Source: CAVVGB01 sp963747715 (GTDB taxonomy: Bacteria > Actinomycetota > Thermoleophilia > Gaiellales > Gaiellaceae). Taken from it: 64,000 nucleotides of DNA. This document shows, one piece after another, positions 8,863-17,941 of this stretch (its first letter is position 1; each line of letters opens with the position of its first letter). A program made the translations under genes and the position numbers. Where the stretch lies: assembly GCA_963747715.1 (NCBI GenBank), contig CAVVGB010000009.1, forward strand, positions 496,001 through 560,000, in the 5' to 3' direction. The notes beneath the pieces are model-generated. The model did not search any database. It had not been told where the DNA came from and was given only the letters and a program-made list of their open reading frames with translations.

Positions 8863-10058
8863 GCGGCGAGCTTCTCGAGCAGGAGCGGGATGGTCTTGTC
8901 CACGTCGCCAGCGCCGACGGTGAGGACGAGGTCGCCCGGCCGTGCCCGGCCGGCGACGATTGCTGCAGCGTCTTCGAGCGTCGGGCCCCAGCCGATTGGC
9001 ATGCCCGGCCTGAGCGCGGCGAGCTCGTCGACGACGAGCTTTCCACTCACGCCCTCCACCGGGTCCTCGCGGGCCGCGTAGACGTCGGTCACGCAGGCTA
9101 CGTCGGCGTGCGCGAGCGCTTCGGCGAGCTCGTGCGCAAGGTGCGCCGTCCGCGAGTACAGATGCGGCTGGAAGAGGACGAGCAGCCGTCCACCGTCTTC
9201 GACCAGCGAGCGGGCTGCGGCGATTGACGCCGCGACTTCCCTCGGGTGGTGGCCGTAGTCGTCGACGATGCACACGCCGCCTTCCTCGCCACGCGCCTCG
9301 AGCCGGCGGCCGACACCGCGGAACTCGCTCAGGAAGCGGAGCGCGTCAGGGCGCTCGACTCCCGCGGCGGTGAGCGCGGCGAGCGCACACGCCGCGTTGG
9401 CCCGGTTGTGCTCGCCCGCAACCGCGAGCTCGAGCTCGGGCGGCGCAGAGACCTCTTCTCCACGGATCACGACCGGAACCGTCTTGGCCCAGCGCTCGAA
9501 CTCGTCGGCGAGCTCCGCAGTCGAAGCGAACGTCGTGTGGTGGTCGAGCTCGACGTTCGTGATCACGGCGATCTCGGGGCTCAGTGAGAAGACAGTGCGG
9601 TCCGACTCGTCGCCCTCGACCACGAGCCAGCCACTCCCCGCCCTCGCGTTGCCGCCGAGTTGCGGGACCTCGCCGCCGATCAGGAAGCCCGGATCGAGAC
9701 CGAGCCGGTCGAGAACGAACGCGATCATTGCGGCGGTCGTGGTCTTGCCGTGCGCGCCCGCGACGACGATCGCACGGTGCAGCGACACGAGCTCGGCCAG
9801 AAACTCGGCGCGGCTCCGTCCCGTGATGCGCGGAGCGAAGGCCGTCGAGACGACCACCTCCCAGCCGGCCGGAACGACAGGCTCGAGTTGCACCTCGACC
9901 TCGATGCCCGCTTCGCGAACGTAGGCGAGGTACGGGGTCTCGACCTTGTCCCAGCCTCCCACCTCCGCGCCGAGCGCCTTCGCCACGACCGCGTAGCCGG
10001 ACAGGCCGGCACCGCCGATCCCGGCAAACCAGATCTTTCTACCCGCCAGCGGAGGCAA
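8859..10058 (-). CDS. murC: UDP-N-acetylmuramate--L-alanine ligase MurC
   Basis: This ATP-dependent Mur ligase adds L-Ala to UDP-MurNAc. The 399-residue protein starts at TTG 10058, overlapping murG by 20 bases, with GGAGGAG about 10 bases upstream as ribosome binding site. It has the N-terminal Rossmann GIGGAGLSGYA, P-loop AGAHGKTTTAA, the central VEGDESD and ELDHH motifs, and the C-terminal DDYGHHP typical of MurC. It is somewhat shorter than the roughly 450-residue family norm but all domains are present. Confidence 0.95.
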   Translation of the reverse strand: MPPLAGRKIWFAGIGGAGLSGYAVVAKALGAEVGGWDKVETPYLAYVREAGIEVEVQLEPVVPAGWEVVVSTAFAPRITGRSRAEFLAELVSLHRAIVVAGAHGKTTTAAMIAFVLDRLGLDPGFLIGGEVPQLGGNARAGSGWLVVEGDESDRTVFSLSPEIAVITNVELDHHTTFASTAELADEFERWAKTVPVVIRGEEVSAPPELELAVAGEHNRANAACALAALTAAGVERPDALRFLSEFRGVGRRLEARGEEGGVCIVDDYGHHPREVAASIAAARSLVEDGGRLLVLFQPHLYSRTAHLAHELAEALAHADVACVTDVYAAREDPVEGVSGKLVVDELAALRPGMPIGWGPTLEDAAAIVAGRARPGDLVLTVGAGDVDKTIPLLLEKLAA

Positions 10059-11112
10059 GCTCGATCAACTCCTCCGCGATCGCATCCGCGGCGTCCGGGC
10101 GAGCGACCGCGCGCATCGCACGGCGCATGCGCTCCAGCCGCGCACCGTCGATGAGCAGCTCGTCCACCTGGCGGCGCAGGTCGAGCTCGTCCTCGGGCAC
10201 GACGAGCGCCCCGCCCGCCTCCTCGAAGAAGCGCGCGTTCTTCGCCTGGTGGTCGGCCGTCGCGTGCGGATAGGGAACGAGGAGCGCCGGCTTCCCGGCC
10301 GCCGCCACCTCCCACACCGAGCCCCCGGCGCGAGCCACGACGATGTCCGTCGCGGCCAGTGCGGCGCCGAAGTCGTCCGTGAAGGGGAGCAGCTTGTATC
10401 CCGCGCGCGTGACACGGGGAGCGAGCGCCTCGTAGTCGCGCTCACCGGACAGGTGAAGGACGCAGGGGCCCCCCTCGCCGAACGCGGCGACGGCCGCCTC
10501 GTTGAGGCGCTTTGCCCCCTGGCTCCCGCCGAACACGAGCACACACGGCGCGTCGCCGGGCAATCCGAATTTCCGCCGCGCTTCGTCCTGTCCGTTCACA
10601 CGCGAGCGCGCCGGAATGGGCCGACCGACGACGCGGTACTTGTCACCCTCGAGGCCCTCGATGGGGAACGAAAGGAACACGCGCTTGGCGAACGGACGCG
10701 CGAGGCGGTTGGCGAGGCCGAGATGCGCGTCGGCCTCCATGAGCGCAGCGGGAATCCGCAGAGCTCCCGCAGCGAGGACCATCGGCCCGGCGACGTAGCC
10801 ACCGCCGCCGAGGACGACGTCGGGCCGGCGCCGGCGCAGGATCTGAACGCACGCGGGCGGCGCGAAAGCGGCGCGCGCCAGTGCGCGCGCCAGCGCGACG
10901 CTCGGCCTGCGCGGAAAGCCCTCCACACGGAACGTGTCGAGCTCGAAGCCCGCGGCCGGAACGAGCCGCGCCTCGATGTGGTCAGGCGTACCGGCGAAGC
11001 TCACGGCCGCGTCGCGCGCTGCGAGCGCTTCGGCGACTGCGATCGCCGGCAGCACGTGGCCGGCCGTCCCGCCGGCGGCGATCAGGCACTTCGGCTTCGG
11101 CGACGGAGCCAT
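10039..11112 (-). CDS. murG: MurG N-acetylglucosaminyltransferase
   Basis: The enzyme adds GlcNAc to lipid I to make lipid II at the inner face of the membrane. The 357-residue GT-B fold protein has AAGGTAGHVLPA near residue 12, GGGGYVAGP near 100, the UDP-binding VFGGSQGAKRLN and ARAGGSVWEVAAAGKP (about 265-280). Start ATG 11112 lies inside the annotated ftsW 3' end. It sits between ftsW and murC in the standard dcw order. Confidence 0.96.
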   Translation of the reverse strand: MAPSPKPKCLIAAGGTAGHVLPAIAVAEALAARDAAVSFAGTPDHIEARLVPAAGFELDTFRVEGFPRRPSVALARALARAAFAPPACVQILRRRRPDVVLGGGGYVAGPMVLAAGALRIPAALMEADAHLGLANRLARPFAKRVFLSFPIEGLEGDKYRVVGRPIPARSRVNGQDEARRKFGLPGDAPCVLVFGGSQGAKRLNEAAVAAFGEGGPCVLHLSGERDYEALAPRVTRAGYKLLPFTDDFGAALAATDIVVARAGGSVWEVAAAGKPALLVPYPHATADHQAKNARFFEEAGGALVVPEDELDLRRQVDELLIDGARLERMRRAMRAVARPDAADAIAEELIELASAGG

Positions 11113-12196
11113 TCACGGCGATGTTAAGGAGGACTCCCACCGACGTGAGGCCGATGACGAGGCTCGAGCCGCCGTAGCTCACGAAGGGAAGCGGGATACC
11201 CGTGAGCGGCAGGAGCCCCAGCACCGCGCTCATGTTGAGGGCAGCCTGGCCGCAGATCAGCGCGGTGATGCCGGTCGCCAGGACCTTGCCGAACGGGTCG
11301 CGGCAGCGCAGCGCGACGTTGAAGCCCGCGTAGCCGAAGAGCGCGAAGGCGGCGATGACGGCGAGCGAGCCGAAGAGGCCGAGCTCCTCGCCGACGATGG
11401 CGAAGATCATGTCCGTCGAGGCCTCGGGGAGGTAATAGACCTTCTGCACGCTCTCGCCGAGACCGACGCCGAAGAACCCGCCGGACCCGAGCGCGATCAG
11501 CGCCTGCACGGACTGGAAGCCCGCGCCGTCGGGGTCCTGCCACGGGTCGAGGAAGCTGAAGAAGCGGGCCCGCCGATAGGGCTCGAGCCAGATGGCGACG
11601 AGCACGATGGCGGCGCCAATCCCTGCGCCCGCGAGCAACACGCGAAGCCGCGTCCCCGCGACGACGAGCATCGCGCTCGTCATCACCGCGATCGCGATGG
11701 CCGTGCCAAGGTCCGGCTCGATCAGGATCAGCCCGCACGCGAGCCCCACGACGAGACCGAGCGGCCGTAAGAGCTCACCGAGCGTGGTCGGCGCCGGCCG
11801 GCGCACGAGGAGCCCTGCGACCCAGAGCGCGACGGCGAACTTCGCGAGCTCGGAGGGCTGGAAATCGATCACGCCGGTCGAGAGCCAGCGCCGCGCACCG
11901 TTCACCTCCGTCCCGACCGCGAGCACGGCGACGAGGAGGAAGAAGCTGACGCCAAGCAGTGGCCCGCCGACGTGCCGCAGCGCGCGAAAGTCGATGCGCG
12001 TCATGAGCGCGAGCAGGCCGAGGCCGAGCAGCGCGTAGAGCGCCTGGCGCTTCAAGTAGTAGGCCGGGTCGTTCGCCGCCAGCATCGCGCGTGCGGAGCT
12101 CGCGCTGTAGACCATGACGAGGCCGAAGGCGACGAGGCCGAGTGTGAGCAGGACTAGGAGGTGGTAATCGAGCTGCGCGCGCGAGGCTTTCGTCAC
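10982..12196 (-). CDS. ftsW: SEDS peptidoglycan polymerase FtsW
   Basis: This polytopic SEDS glycosyltransferase polymerises lipid II at the septum with FtsI. GTG 12196 overlaps the murD stop as GTGA. About ten membrane helices are visible, with MVYSASSA, NGARRWL, FQPSELAK and PFVSYGGSS as SEDS landmarks. After LLNIA the frame runs on for about 45 Arg-rich residues into murG, a 131-base overlap. One base fewer at about 11115 would give a TGA touching the murG ATG, so the tail may be an indel artefact. Confidence 0.93.
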   Translation of the reverse strand: MTKASRAQLDYHLLVLLTLGLVAFGLVMVYSASSARAMLAANDPAYYLKRQALYALLGLGLLALMTRIDFRALRHVGGPLLGVSFFLLVAVLAVGTEVNGARRWLSTGVIDFQPSELAKFAVALWVAGLLVRRPAPTTLGELLRPLGLVVGLACGLILIEPDLGTAIAIAVMTSAMLVVAGTRLRVLLAGAGIGAAIVLVAIWLEPYRRARFFSFLDPWQDPDGAGFQSVQALIALGSGGFFGVGLGESVQKVYYLPEASTDMIFAIVGEELGLFGSLAVIAAFALFGYAGFNVALRCRDPFGKVLATGITALICGQAALNMSAVLGLLPLTGIPLPFVSYGGSSLVIGLTSVGVLLNIAVNGSVAEAEVPDRRRRDGRPRAAGDRSRRSARSARRGRELRRYA

Positions 12197-13470
12197 AGCG
12201 CCTTCACCAGCTCACGGAAACGTTCGCCGCGCTCCTCGAAGTCGCGGAACTGGTCGTAGCTCGCACACGCAGGCGAGAGGAGCACGACCTCGCCCCGCTC
12301 GGCGTCGGCGAACGCCTCGCTGACAGCCGTCTCGAGGTCGCCCGAGTGGCGGAAGCGAACGCCCTGCGAGGCGAGCGCCTCGGCGATGTCGTCGGCGGCT
12401 TCACCGATCACGTATGCGCACGACACGCCGGCGATGCGCGCCGTGCGTGCGAGCCCCGCGTAGGAGGCGCCCTTGCGGCTGCCTCCGAGGATGACGCGCA
12501 GACCGGGCGGGTAGGCGGAGAGCGCGCGTTCGGCGGCTTCCGGGTTCGTCGCCTTCGAGTCGTTGACGAAACGAATGCCGCCGACCTCGCGGACGAGCTC
12601 GAGGCGGTGCGGCACGCCGGCGAAGGTCCGAAGCGCCTCCGCGATCGCGTCGTCGCCGATGCCGATGGCGCGCGCGGCGGCCGTCGCGGCCGCGGCGTTC
12701 TCGCGGTTGTGCTCGCCGGGGATGAGCGGATCGGCCGGCAGCTCGTCATCGGGCGCAAACTCGATGCGGCGTCCGCGGCCGGGGACATCCTCGAAGCCGC
12801 GCGGCACGATCGCGACGTCGTCTTCCTCCTGGTTCTCGAAGACGCGCAGCTTGGCGGCGCGGTAGTCCTCGAAGGTCCCGTGGCGGTCGAGGTGGTCCGG
12901 CGTCAGGTTGAGGAGAACGGCGACGCGTGGGCGAAAGGCGTCGATGTCCTCGAGCTGGAAGCTCGAGAGCTCGCAGACAACCCACGCGTCAGGCGCGATG
13001 ACGCCGTCGAGTCCCGTGAGAGGACGTCCGACGTTGCCGGCCACGGCGACCGGTCGGTCGGCCGCGCGGAAGATCGCTCCGAGGAGCTCGGTCGTGGTCG
13101 TCTTCCCGTTCGTCCCGGTAACCCCGAGCACGGGATTCGCGAGCAGGAGGCCGCCGAGCTCGATCTCGCTCCAGATCGTGAGCCCACGCTCGCGCGCGGC
13201 CTCCACGAGGGCCGCCTCGCGGGGTACGCCGGGGCTTTTGACGAGCAGGTCCACGCCTTCGAGGAGCGCGGGGTCCTCCGCGCCGAGGACGACTTCGACG
13301 CCCGCGGCGCGAAGCCTCCCGACGTCGAGGTCCTCCCGGCGGTCGACCCCGAGGACGGCCGTCCCGCGCCGGCCGAGCGCCAGGGCGGCGGCCTCGCCGG
13401 AGCGCGCGAGCCCGAGAACGAGCGCGCGCTCAGGCAGCGAACTTCGACGCGTACCGGTAGTAGAGGACAA
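12193..13470 (-). CDS. murD: UDP-N-acetylmuramoylalanine--D-glutamate ligase MurD
   Basis: This Mur ligase adds D-Glu to UDP-MurNAc-L-Ala. The 425-residue protein starts at TTG 13470, overlapping mraY by 41 bases; no ATG or GTG is available nearer. It has the N-terminal LVLGLARSG, P-loop GVTGTNGKTTTTE, SSFQLEDI, LNLTPDHLDRHG, and the C-terminal NDSKATNPEA characteristic of MurD. The 3' end overlaps ftsW by four bases. Confidence 0.95.
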   Translation of the reverse strand: MSSTTGTRRSSLPERALVLGLARSGEAAALALGRRGTAVLGVDRREDLDVGRLRAAGVEVVLGAEDPALLEGVDLLVKSPGVPREAALVEAARERGLTIWSEIELGGLLLANPVLGVTGTNGKTTTTELLGAIFRAADRPVAVAGNVGRPLTGLDGVIAPDAWVVCELSSFQLEDIDAFRPRVAVLLNLTPDHLDRHGTFEDYRAAKLRVFENQEEDDVAIVPRGFEDVPGRGRRIEFAPDDELPADPLIPGEHNRENAAAATAAARAIGIGDDAIAEALRTFAGVPHRLELVREVGGIRFVNDSKATNPEAAERALSAYPPGLRVILGGSRKGASYAGLARTARIAGVSCAYVIGEAADDIAEALASQGVRFRHSGDLETAVSEAFADAERGEVVLLSPACASYDQFRDFEERGERFRELVKAL

Positions 13471-14440
13471 AAGCGCAGGCGCAGAGGATCGCGGCGGCGA
13501 TCCAGAAGCGCACCATGATGCGCGTCTCCGACCACGCCTTCATCTCGAAGTGATGGTGCAACGGCGCCATCAAGAGCACGCGCTTGCCGAGCCACTTGAA
13601 CGTGAAGACCTGCAGCATCACCGAGAGCGCCTCGATCACGAAGATGCCGCCGATCAGGATGAGCAGCGCCTCGGTCTTCGTCATGATCGCGAACGCCGCG
13701 AGTGCGCCGCCGAGCCCCATCGACCCCGTGTCCCCCATGAAGACCTGCGCGGGAAACGCGTTGTACCAGAGGAAGCCGATCGAAGCCCCGATCAGCGCCG
13801 CCCCGAGAATGGCGAGATCGAGCTGCTCGACGTCGGCGGTGCCCCGCCGCAGGCTGACGAGGTAGGCGACGAGCGTGATGGCGGTGTACGTGAAGATCGA
13901 GATCGTCGCGGTGCCCGACGCGAGACCGTCGAGGCCGTCGGTGAGGTTCACGCTGTTCGACGCGCCCGCAATGATCACGAAGAGAAGGACGTACCAGCCC
14001 CACGAGAGCGGCACGTCGATGTCCAGAAGCGGCAGGTAGATCGTCGTCTTGAAGTCGCCGCGCTCGACGACGACGGCGACGAAGAGGGTGATGGCCGCGA
14101 GGAGCGCGAGCTTCCAGCGGCCCGGCAGTCCGAGCGAGCGCCGGTGCGACACCTTCATCCAGTCGTCGACGAAACCGATCGCGGCGCAGCCGAGCGCGAC
14201 TGAGAAGGCGGTCAGCGCCGGGACGGTGTGCTCCGAGAAGATCAGGAAGGGGAAGGCCATCGCGATCATGATCAGGAGGCCACCCATCGTGGGCGTGCCC
14301 TGCTTGACCACGTGCCCCTGCGGCCCCTCCTCGCGGATCTGTTGGCCGAACTCGTTCCGCCTCAGGAACTCGATGAACTTCGGCCCGGCCGCGAGCGAGA
14401 TGACCATCGCGATGATGCCGGAGAGAAGGACCTCGACCAC
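13430..14440 (-). CDS. mraY: phospho-N-acetylmuramoyl-pentapeptide transferase MraY
   Basis: This integral membrane enzyme transfers phospho-MurNAc-pentapeptide to undecaprenyl phosphate, making lipid I. GTG 14440 starts a 336-residue protein with about ten membrane helices. The catalytic Asp motifs GFVDDWMK, NLTDGLDGLA and MGDTGSMGLG, and the His-rich MAPLHHHFE loop, are all present. It sits between murF and murD. The 43-base gap to murF shows no clear signal. Confidence 0.96.
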   Translation of the reverse strand: MVEVLLSGIIAMVISLAAGPKFIEFLRRNEFGQQIREEGPQGHVVKQGTPTMGGLLIMIAMAFPFLIFSEHTVPALTAFSVALGCAAIGFVDDWMKVSHRRSLGLPGRWKLALLAAITLFVAVVVERGDFKTTIYLPLLDIDVPLSWGWYVLLFVIIAGASNSVNLTDGLDGLASGTATISIFTYTAITLVAYLVSLRRGTADVEQLDLAILGAALIGASIGFLWYNAFPAQVFMGDTGSMGLGGALAAFAIMTKTEALLILIGGIFVIEALSVMLQVFTFKWLGKRVLLMAPLHHHFEMKAWSETRIMVRFWIAAAILCACAFVLYYRYASKFAA

Positions 14441-14483
14441 GTCTGGGCTTGGAGCCTAGTCCGAGTCGGGGACGGCCGACGCG

Positions 14484-15800
14484 TCAGCGCGCGACGGGAA
14501 CGACCGCGACGGCCTCGCCGATCACCTCGAGGCCCATGGCCCGCGAGCCCTTGACGAGCACGTAATCACCCGGCTCGAGCACTTCGCGAACGGCGGCGAG
14601 ACCCTGCTCGACCGTGGGCGCGTACCTCGTCACCGGCACGCCCCGTGCGCCGTCGAGGTACGCACGCGCGAGGCCGCCCACCGCGACGAGCGCGTCGATT
14701 CCGAGCCGGGATACGACCGCGCCGACCTCGCGGTGGTACGAGGATGCTCCCGGCCCGAGCTCGGCCATGTCCCCGAGCACGGCGACCGTACGCTTCCCCG
14801 CTCCGCGCTCGACGAGGTTCTCGAGCGCGGCGACGACCGAGATCGGGTTGGCGTTGTAGCAGTCGTTGATGAGGACACCGCCGCCGGCAAGGGGCAGCTC
14901 CTCGCCGCGCCAGCGCGACAGCTGGACCTTGCGCGCTCCCTTCTGCGCCTTGCCGAGCGGCAAGCCGAGCGCGTGGTAGGCGGCCAGCGCGGCGAGCGCG
15001 TTCGTCGCGTTGTAGCGGGAGGTGAAGCTGAACTCGAGCGTCAGCGAGCGTCCGAATGCATTCACCTTGAGGCGCGAGGTCTCACCCGTTGCCGAGAAGT
15101 ACGACAGGCTCACGTCGCCGCCCTCGCCGAACCGGATGACGGAGATGTCGTCCCGCCACAGGTACGGGTCGAGGTACTGCTCTCCGGCCGGAACCACCGC
15201 GGTCCCGCCGGGCGGCAGCGCCTCGATGAGCTCGGCCTTCGCCTGCGCGACCCGCTCGACGGTCCCGAGCAGCTCGAGGTGGACGGGCCCGATCTTGGTG
15301 ATCACACCGACGTCGGGCCGCGCCGTGTCGCAGAGCTCCGCGATCTGGCCCAGCCCGCGCATGCCCATCTCGAGCACGACGATCTCCGTGTCCTCCTCGA
15401 TGCGACACAGCGTGAGCGGAAGCCCGACCTCGTTGTTCTGGCTTCCCTCCGCGACGACCGTGCGGGCGTGCGGAGTGCACAAGGCGCCGATGATGTCCTT
15501 CGTCGAGGTCTTCGCCGTCGAGCCGGTGACGGCGACGACGCGCGCCGAGCTGCGGGACCGGACCTCGCGCGCGAGGGCAGCAAGAGCGGCGAAGGCGTCG
15601 TCGGGAACGAGTGCCGCTCCGGCGCCGCGGGCGAGAGCGTCGTCGACGAACTCGCTGCCCCGGCCGACCGCGACGAAGAGATCGCCCTCCTCCACCGTGC
15701 GCGAGTCCACCCTCACGCCGGTGATGCGCTCCGCTCCCGTGGCGGCCCTCAGCGTGCCGGGCGCCAGCGCGCGTACCTCGTCGAGGGTGAGCGGAATCAC
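14484..15800 (-). CDS. murF: UDP-MurNAc-tripeptide--D-alanyl-D-alanine ligase MurF
   Basis: The enzyme adds D-Ala-D-Ala to complete the UDP-MurNAc pentapeptide. From GTG 15800 (VIPLTLDEVRA) it is 438 residues, with GVRVDSRTVEEGDLF near 25-40, P-loop AVTGSTAKTSTKD, EMGMRG, and C-terminal INDCYNANP and VLGDMAELG. The P-loop has Ala where most relatives have Gly (STAKTS), which is not rare in MurF. As the sequence stands the frame is open upstream and joins murE into one 893-codon reading frame. I read that as the result of a single-base insertion in murE, with the natural junction being a GTGA stop/start overlap at 15797-15800. Confidence 0.92.
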   Translation of the reverse strand: MIPLTLDEVRALAPGTLRAATGAERITGVRVDSRTVEEGDLFVAVGRGSEFVDDALARGAGAALVPDDAFAALAALAREVRSRSSARVVAVTGSTAKTSTKDIIGALCTPHARTVVAEGSQNNEVGLPLTLCRIEEDTEIVVLEMGMRGLGQIAELCDTARPDVGVITKIGPVHLELLGTVERVAQAKAELIEALPPGGTAVVPAGEQYLDPYLWRDDISVIRFGEGGDVSLSYFSATGETSRLKVNAFGRSLTLEFSFTSRYNATNALAALAAYHALGLPLGKAQKGARKVQLSRWRGEELPLAGGGVLINDCYNANPISVVAALENLVERGAGKRTVAVLGDMAELGPGASSYHREVGAVVSRLGIDALVAVGGLARAYLDGARGVPVTRYAPTVEQGLAAVREVLEPGDYVLVKGSRAMGLEVIGEAVAVVPVAR

Positions 15801-17165
15801 GCTGCGGCTCCGGCCTCGAGCCGGCGCAGGACGTCGCGGGCCACCTCGCGGTCGTCGAAGGGAATCGTGCGGTCGCGGAACTCCTGGCCCTTGCTCGTGA
15901 CCCTTCCCGGCGATGACGACGACGTCACCCTCGTCGGCGCGCTCGAGCGCCCACGCGATCGCCGTCGCGCGGTCCTCCTCCACCTCGACGTCGCCGGACA
16001 TGCCCGGGAGGATCTCGTCGATGATCGCGCGCGGCTCTTCGCTGCGCGGATTGTCGGACGTGACGACGGCGACGTCGGCGAGCTCGTCCACGACCTTGCC
16101 CATGAGCGGCCGCTTGCCGCGGTCCCTGTCGCCGCCGCAGCCGAACACGCACAGGACACGCCCGCGCGCCAGCCCGCGCGCTTCGCGCAGGACGTTCTCG
16201 AGCGCCTCGGGCGTGTGCGCGTAGTCGACCAGGACCGTGAACGGCTGCCCTTCCTCCACCGCTTCGAAGCGGCCCGGGACGCCGGCCAGGTGCTCGACAC
16301 CGGCGGCGACCGAGGCGCCGTCGATTCCGAGCAGACGAGCGGACGCGACTGCACCGAGCACGTTCTCCACGTTGAACCGCCCACGAAGCTTGGTCCTCAG
16401 GTCGATGCCGTCGGCGCTGAAGCGGGCCCCCGCTGCCGTGAGCTCGAGGTCGTCCGCGCGAATGTCGGCGTCGTCGGTGAGCCCGAACGTGAGGGGTCGC
16501 TCTCCCAGCTCCCGTAGCTCCTCCGCCAGCCGGCGGCCGTGGTCGTCCCCGATGTTCACCGCAGCGGGCGGGCGGCGCCCGTCGACGTCGGGCTCGACGA
16601 ACAGGCGCCGTTTGGCGTCGAAGTACGCGTCGAGCGTTCCGTGCAGGTCGAGATGGTCCTGGCTCAGATTCGTGAAGACGAGCGAGGCGAAGCGCGTACC
16701 GACGAGCCGCTTGAGCTCCGAGCCGTGCGACGAGGCTTCCATGGCGACGCTTCGGTCGCCGGCGTCGAGCATCTCACGGAACGTGCGCTGGAGATCGATC
16801 GCCTCCGGAGTTGTGCGGACGACGGCGCGTCGCTCGCCGCCGATCCGCTTCTCGACGGTCCCGAGCAAGCCGGGCCGCCGGCCGGCGGCGGCGAGAATCG
16901 CGAAGAGAAGAAATGCGGTCGTCGTCTTCCCGTTCGTCCCGGTGACGCCGGCGACCTGCAGCTCGCGGGTGGGAAAGCCGAAGAAGGCATCGGCCGCGAG
17001 CGCCGTCGCAACGCGCGCGTCCTCCACGAGGAGCTGCGGGACCGGGACGTCGAGAGGACGCTCGACGATGAGGGCGACCGCGCCTGCCTCGACCGCGGCC
17101 CGCGCGAAGTCGTGCCCGTCCGCCTTGGCTCCTGGAACGCATGCGAAGAGCGCACCGGGCTGCAC
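15797..17165 (-). CDS. murE: MurE: UDP-MurNAc-L-Ala-D-Glu--diamino-acid ligase, apparent frameshift near 3' end
   Basis: The Mur ligase adds the third stem-peptide residue. It has P-loop GVTGTNGKTTTAF, EASSHGSELKR, FTNLSQDHLDLHG, DNPRSEEPR (the DNPR typical of meso-diaminopimelate-adding enzymes) and GKGHEQG. Right after GKGHEQG an extra G in a GGG run (15888-15891) shifts the frame. In the shifted frame the normal end FRDRTIPFDDREVA follows and stops at 15797. GTG 17165 is the first conventional start, but family-like sequence (VDVADLAYDARS) continues upstream to about 17261, where only ATC or CTG could initiate. The true N terminus is therefore about 32 residues longer. Confidence 0.9.
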
Positions 17166-17290
17166 GGAGCGCGCGTCGTACGCGAGGTCCGCAACGTCGA
17201 CCGGAGCAGGATTGATGGTGCGCAGAGGCCGCAGGGCCTCGCTCAGCAGTTCGAGCTCGATGGGCGCGATTCTAGCGAGGCGCTACGCGA

Positions 17291-17875
17291 TCAATACGCG
17301 GTGCCGAGGCCGAGGCCGCAGTCGCTCGCGCCGAGGCCGACGAGGATGTCCGCTTCCTGCGCTCCCACTGCCGTGAGTCGCTCCTGCAGCTCGAGCAGCG
17401 CGCCGGCGTCACCCTTCCGCACCGCGTTCAGCACCGCCGCGACGAGGCGCTCGTCCCGGTCGAACAGCGCGAAGAGCCTCGCCAGCTCGCCCCCGTCCCC
17501 CTTGGCCGGGGGAACCGCGGCGAAAGCGTCGTTGTACTCCCTGTTCTTGCCTTGCAGGTCGACGAGCAGGGTCTCGAACTCGCCAAGCGTCGTGGGCTGG
17601 TCGTACTGCCCCATGTCCTCGCGCGCGCGACGGCACAGCGCGTTCGTCTGGCGAATCCAGCGGGCTTTGTCCGGCGTCAGCTCGTCCGAGGCGACCGCAG
17701 GCGCAGCACCGCCGCCCTTGTCCTTCTCTTTCTCGTCCTCCCGAGTGATGGGCTGGAGATTCGAGGGCGGCGGAGGCTCGGCGTTGTCCCAGGTGCCCAG
17801 CCGCTCTCCTCCGTACACAAGCGTGCCGGCGAAGATGCCAAGGATGGCGACGACAAAGATGACAACCCGAACCAT
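17291..17875 (-). CDS. uncharacterised membrane-anchored protein inside the dcw cluster
   Basis: This 194-residue protein has one N-terminal membrane helix or signal anchor (VVIFVVAILGIFAGTLV). A Pro-rich and charged linker follows (residues 35-60), then an all-helical extracytoplasmic domain with two Cys (NALCRR near 80 and SDCGLG at the end). It lies between ftsI and murE, a slot that holds no gene in the classic dcw cluster. I do not recognise a family. Topology and position suggest a divisome or wall-synthesis accessory protein, which is inference only. Confidence 0.75.
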   Translation of the reverse strand: MVRVVIFVVAILGIFAGTLVYGGERLGTWDNAEPPPPSNLQPITREDEKEKDKGGGAAPAVASDELTPDKARWIRQTNALCRRAREDMGQYDQPTTLGEFETLLVDLQGKNREYNDAFAAVPPAKGDGGELARLFALFDRDERLVAAVLNAVRKGDAGALLELQERLTAVGAQEADILVGLGASDCGLGLGTAY

Positions 17876-17941
17876 GGGTCCTCATGTTTCGTCGGCAGTG
17901 CCGCAGCGCCGCGTGTCACCCAAACGGGTGACCGGCACGCT

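Noticed and set aside
14733..16517. Long plus-strand open frame over murE-murF
   Set aside because: Antisense shadow of Mur ligase genes with no recognisable protein features.
14484..17165. Genuine bifunctional MurE-MurF enzyme
   Set aside because: Deleting a single G restores the normal MurE C terminus and a GTGA overlap like those elsewhere in the cluster, so one insertion explains it better.
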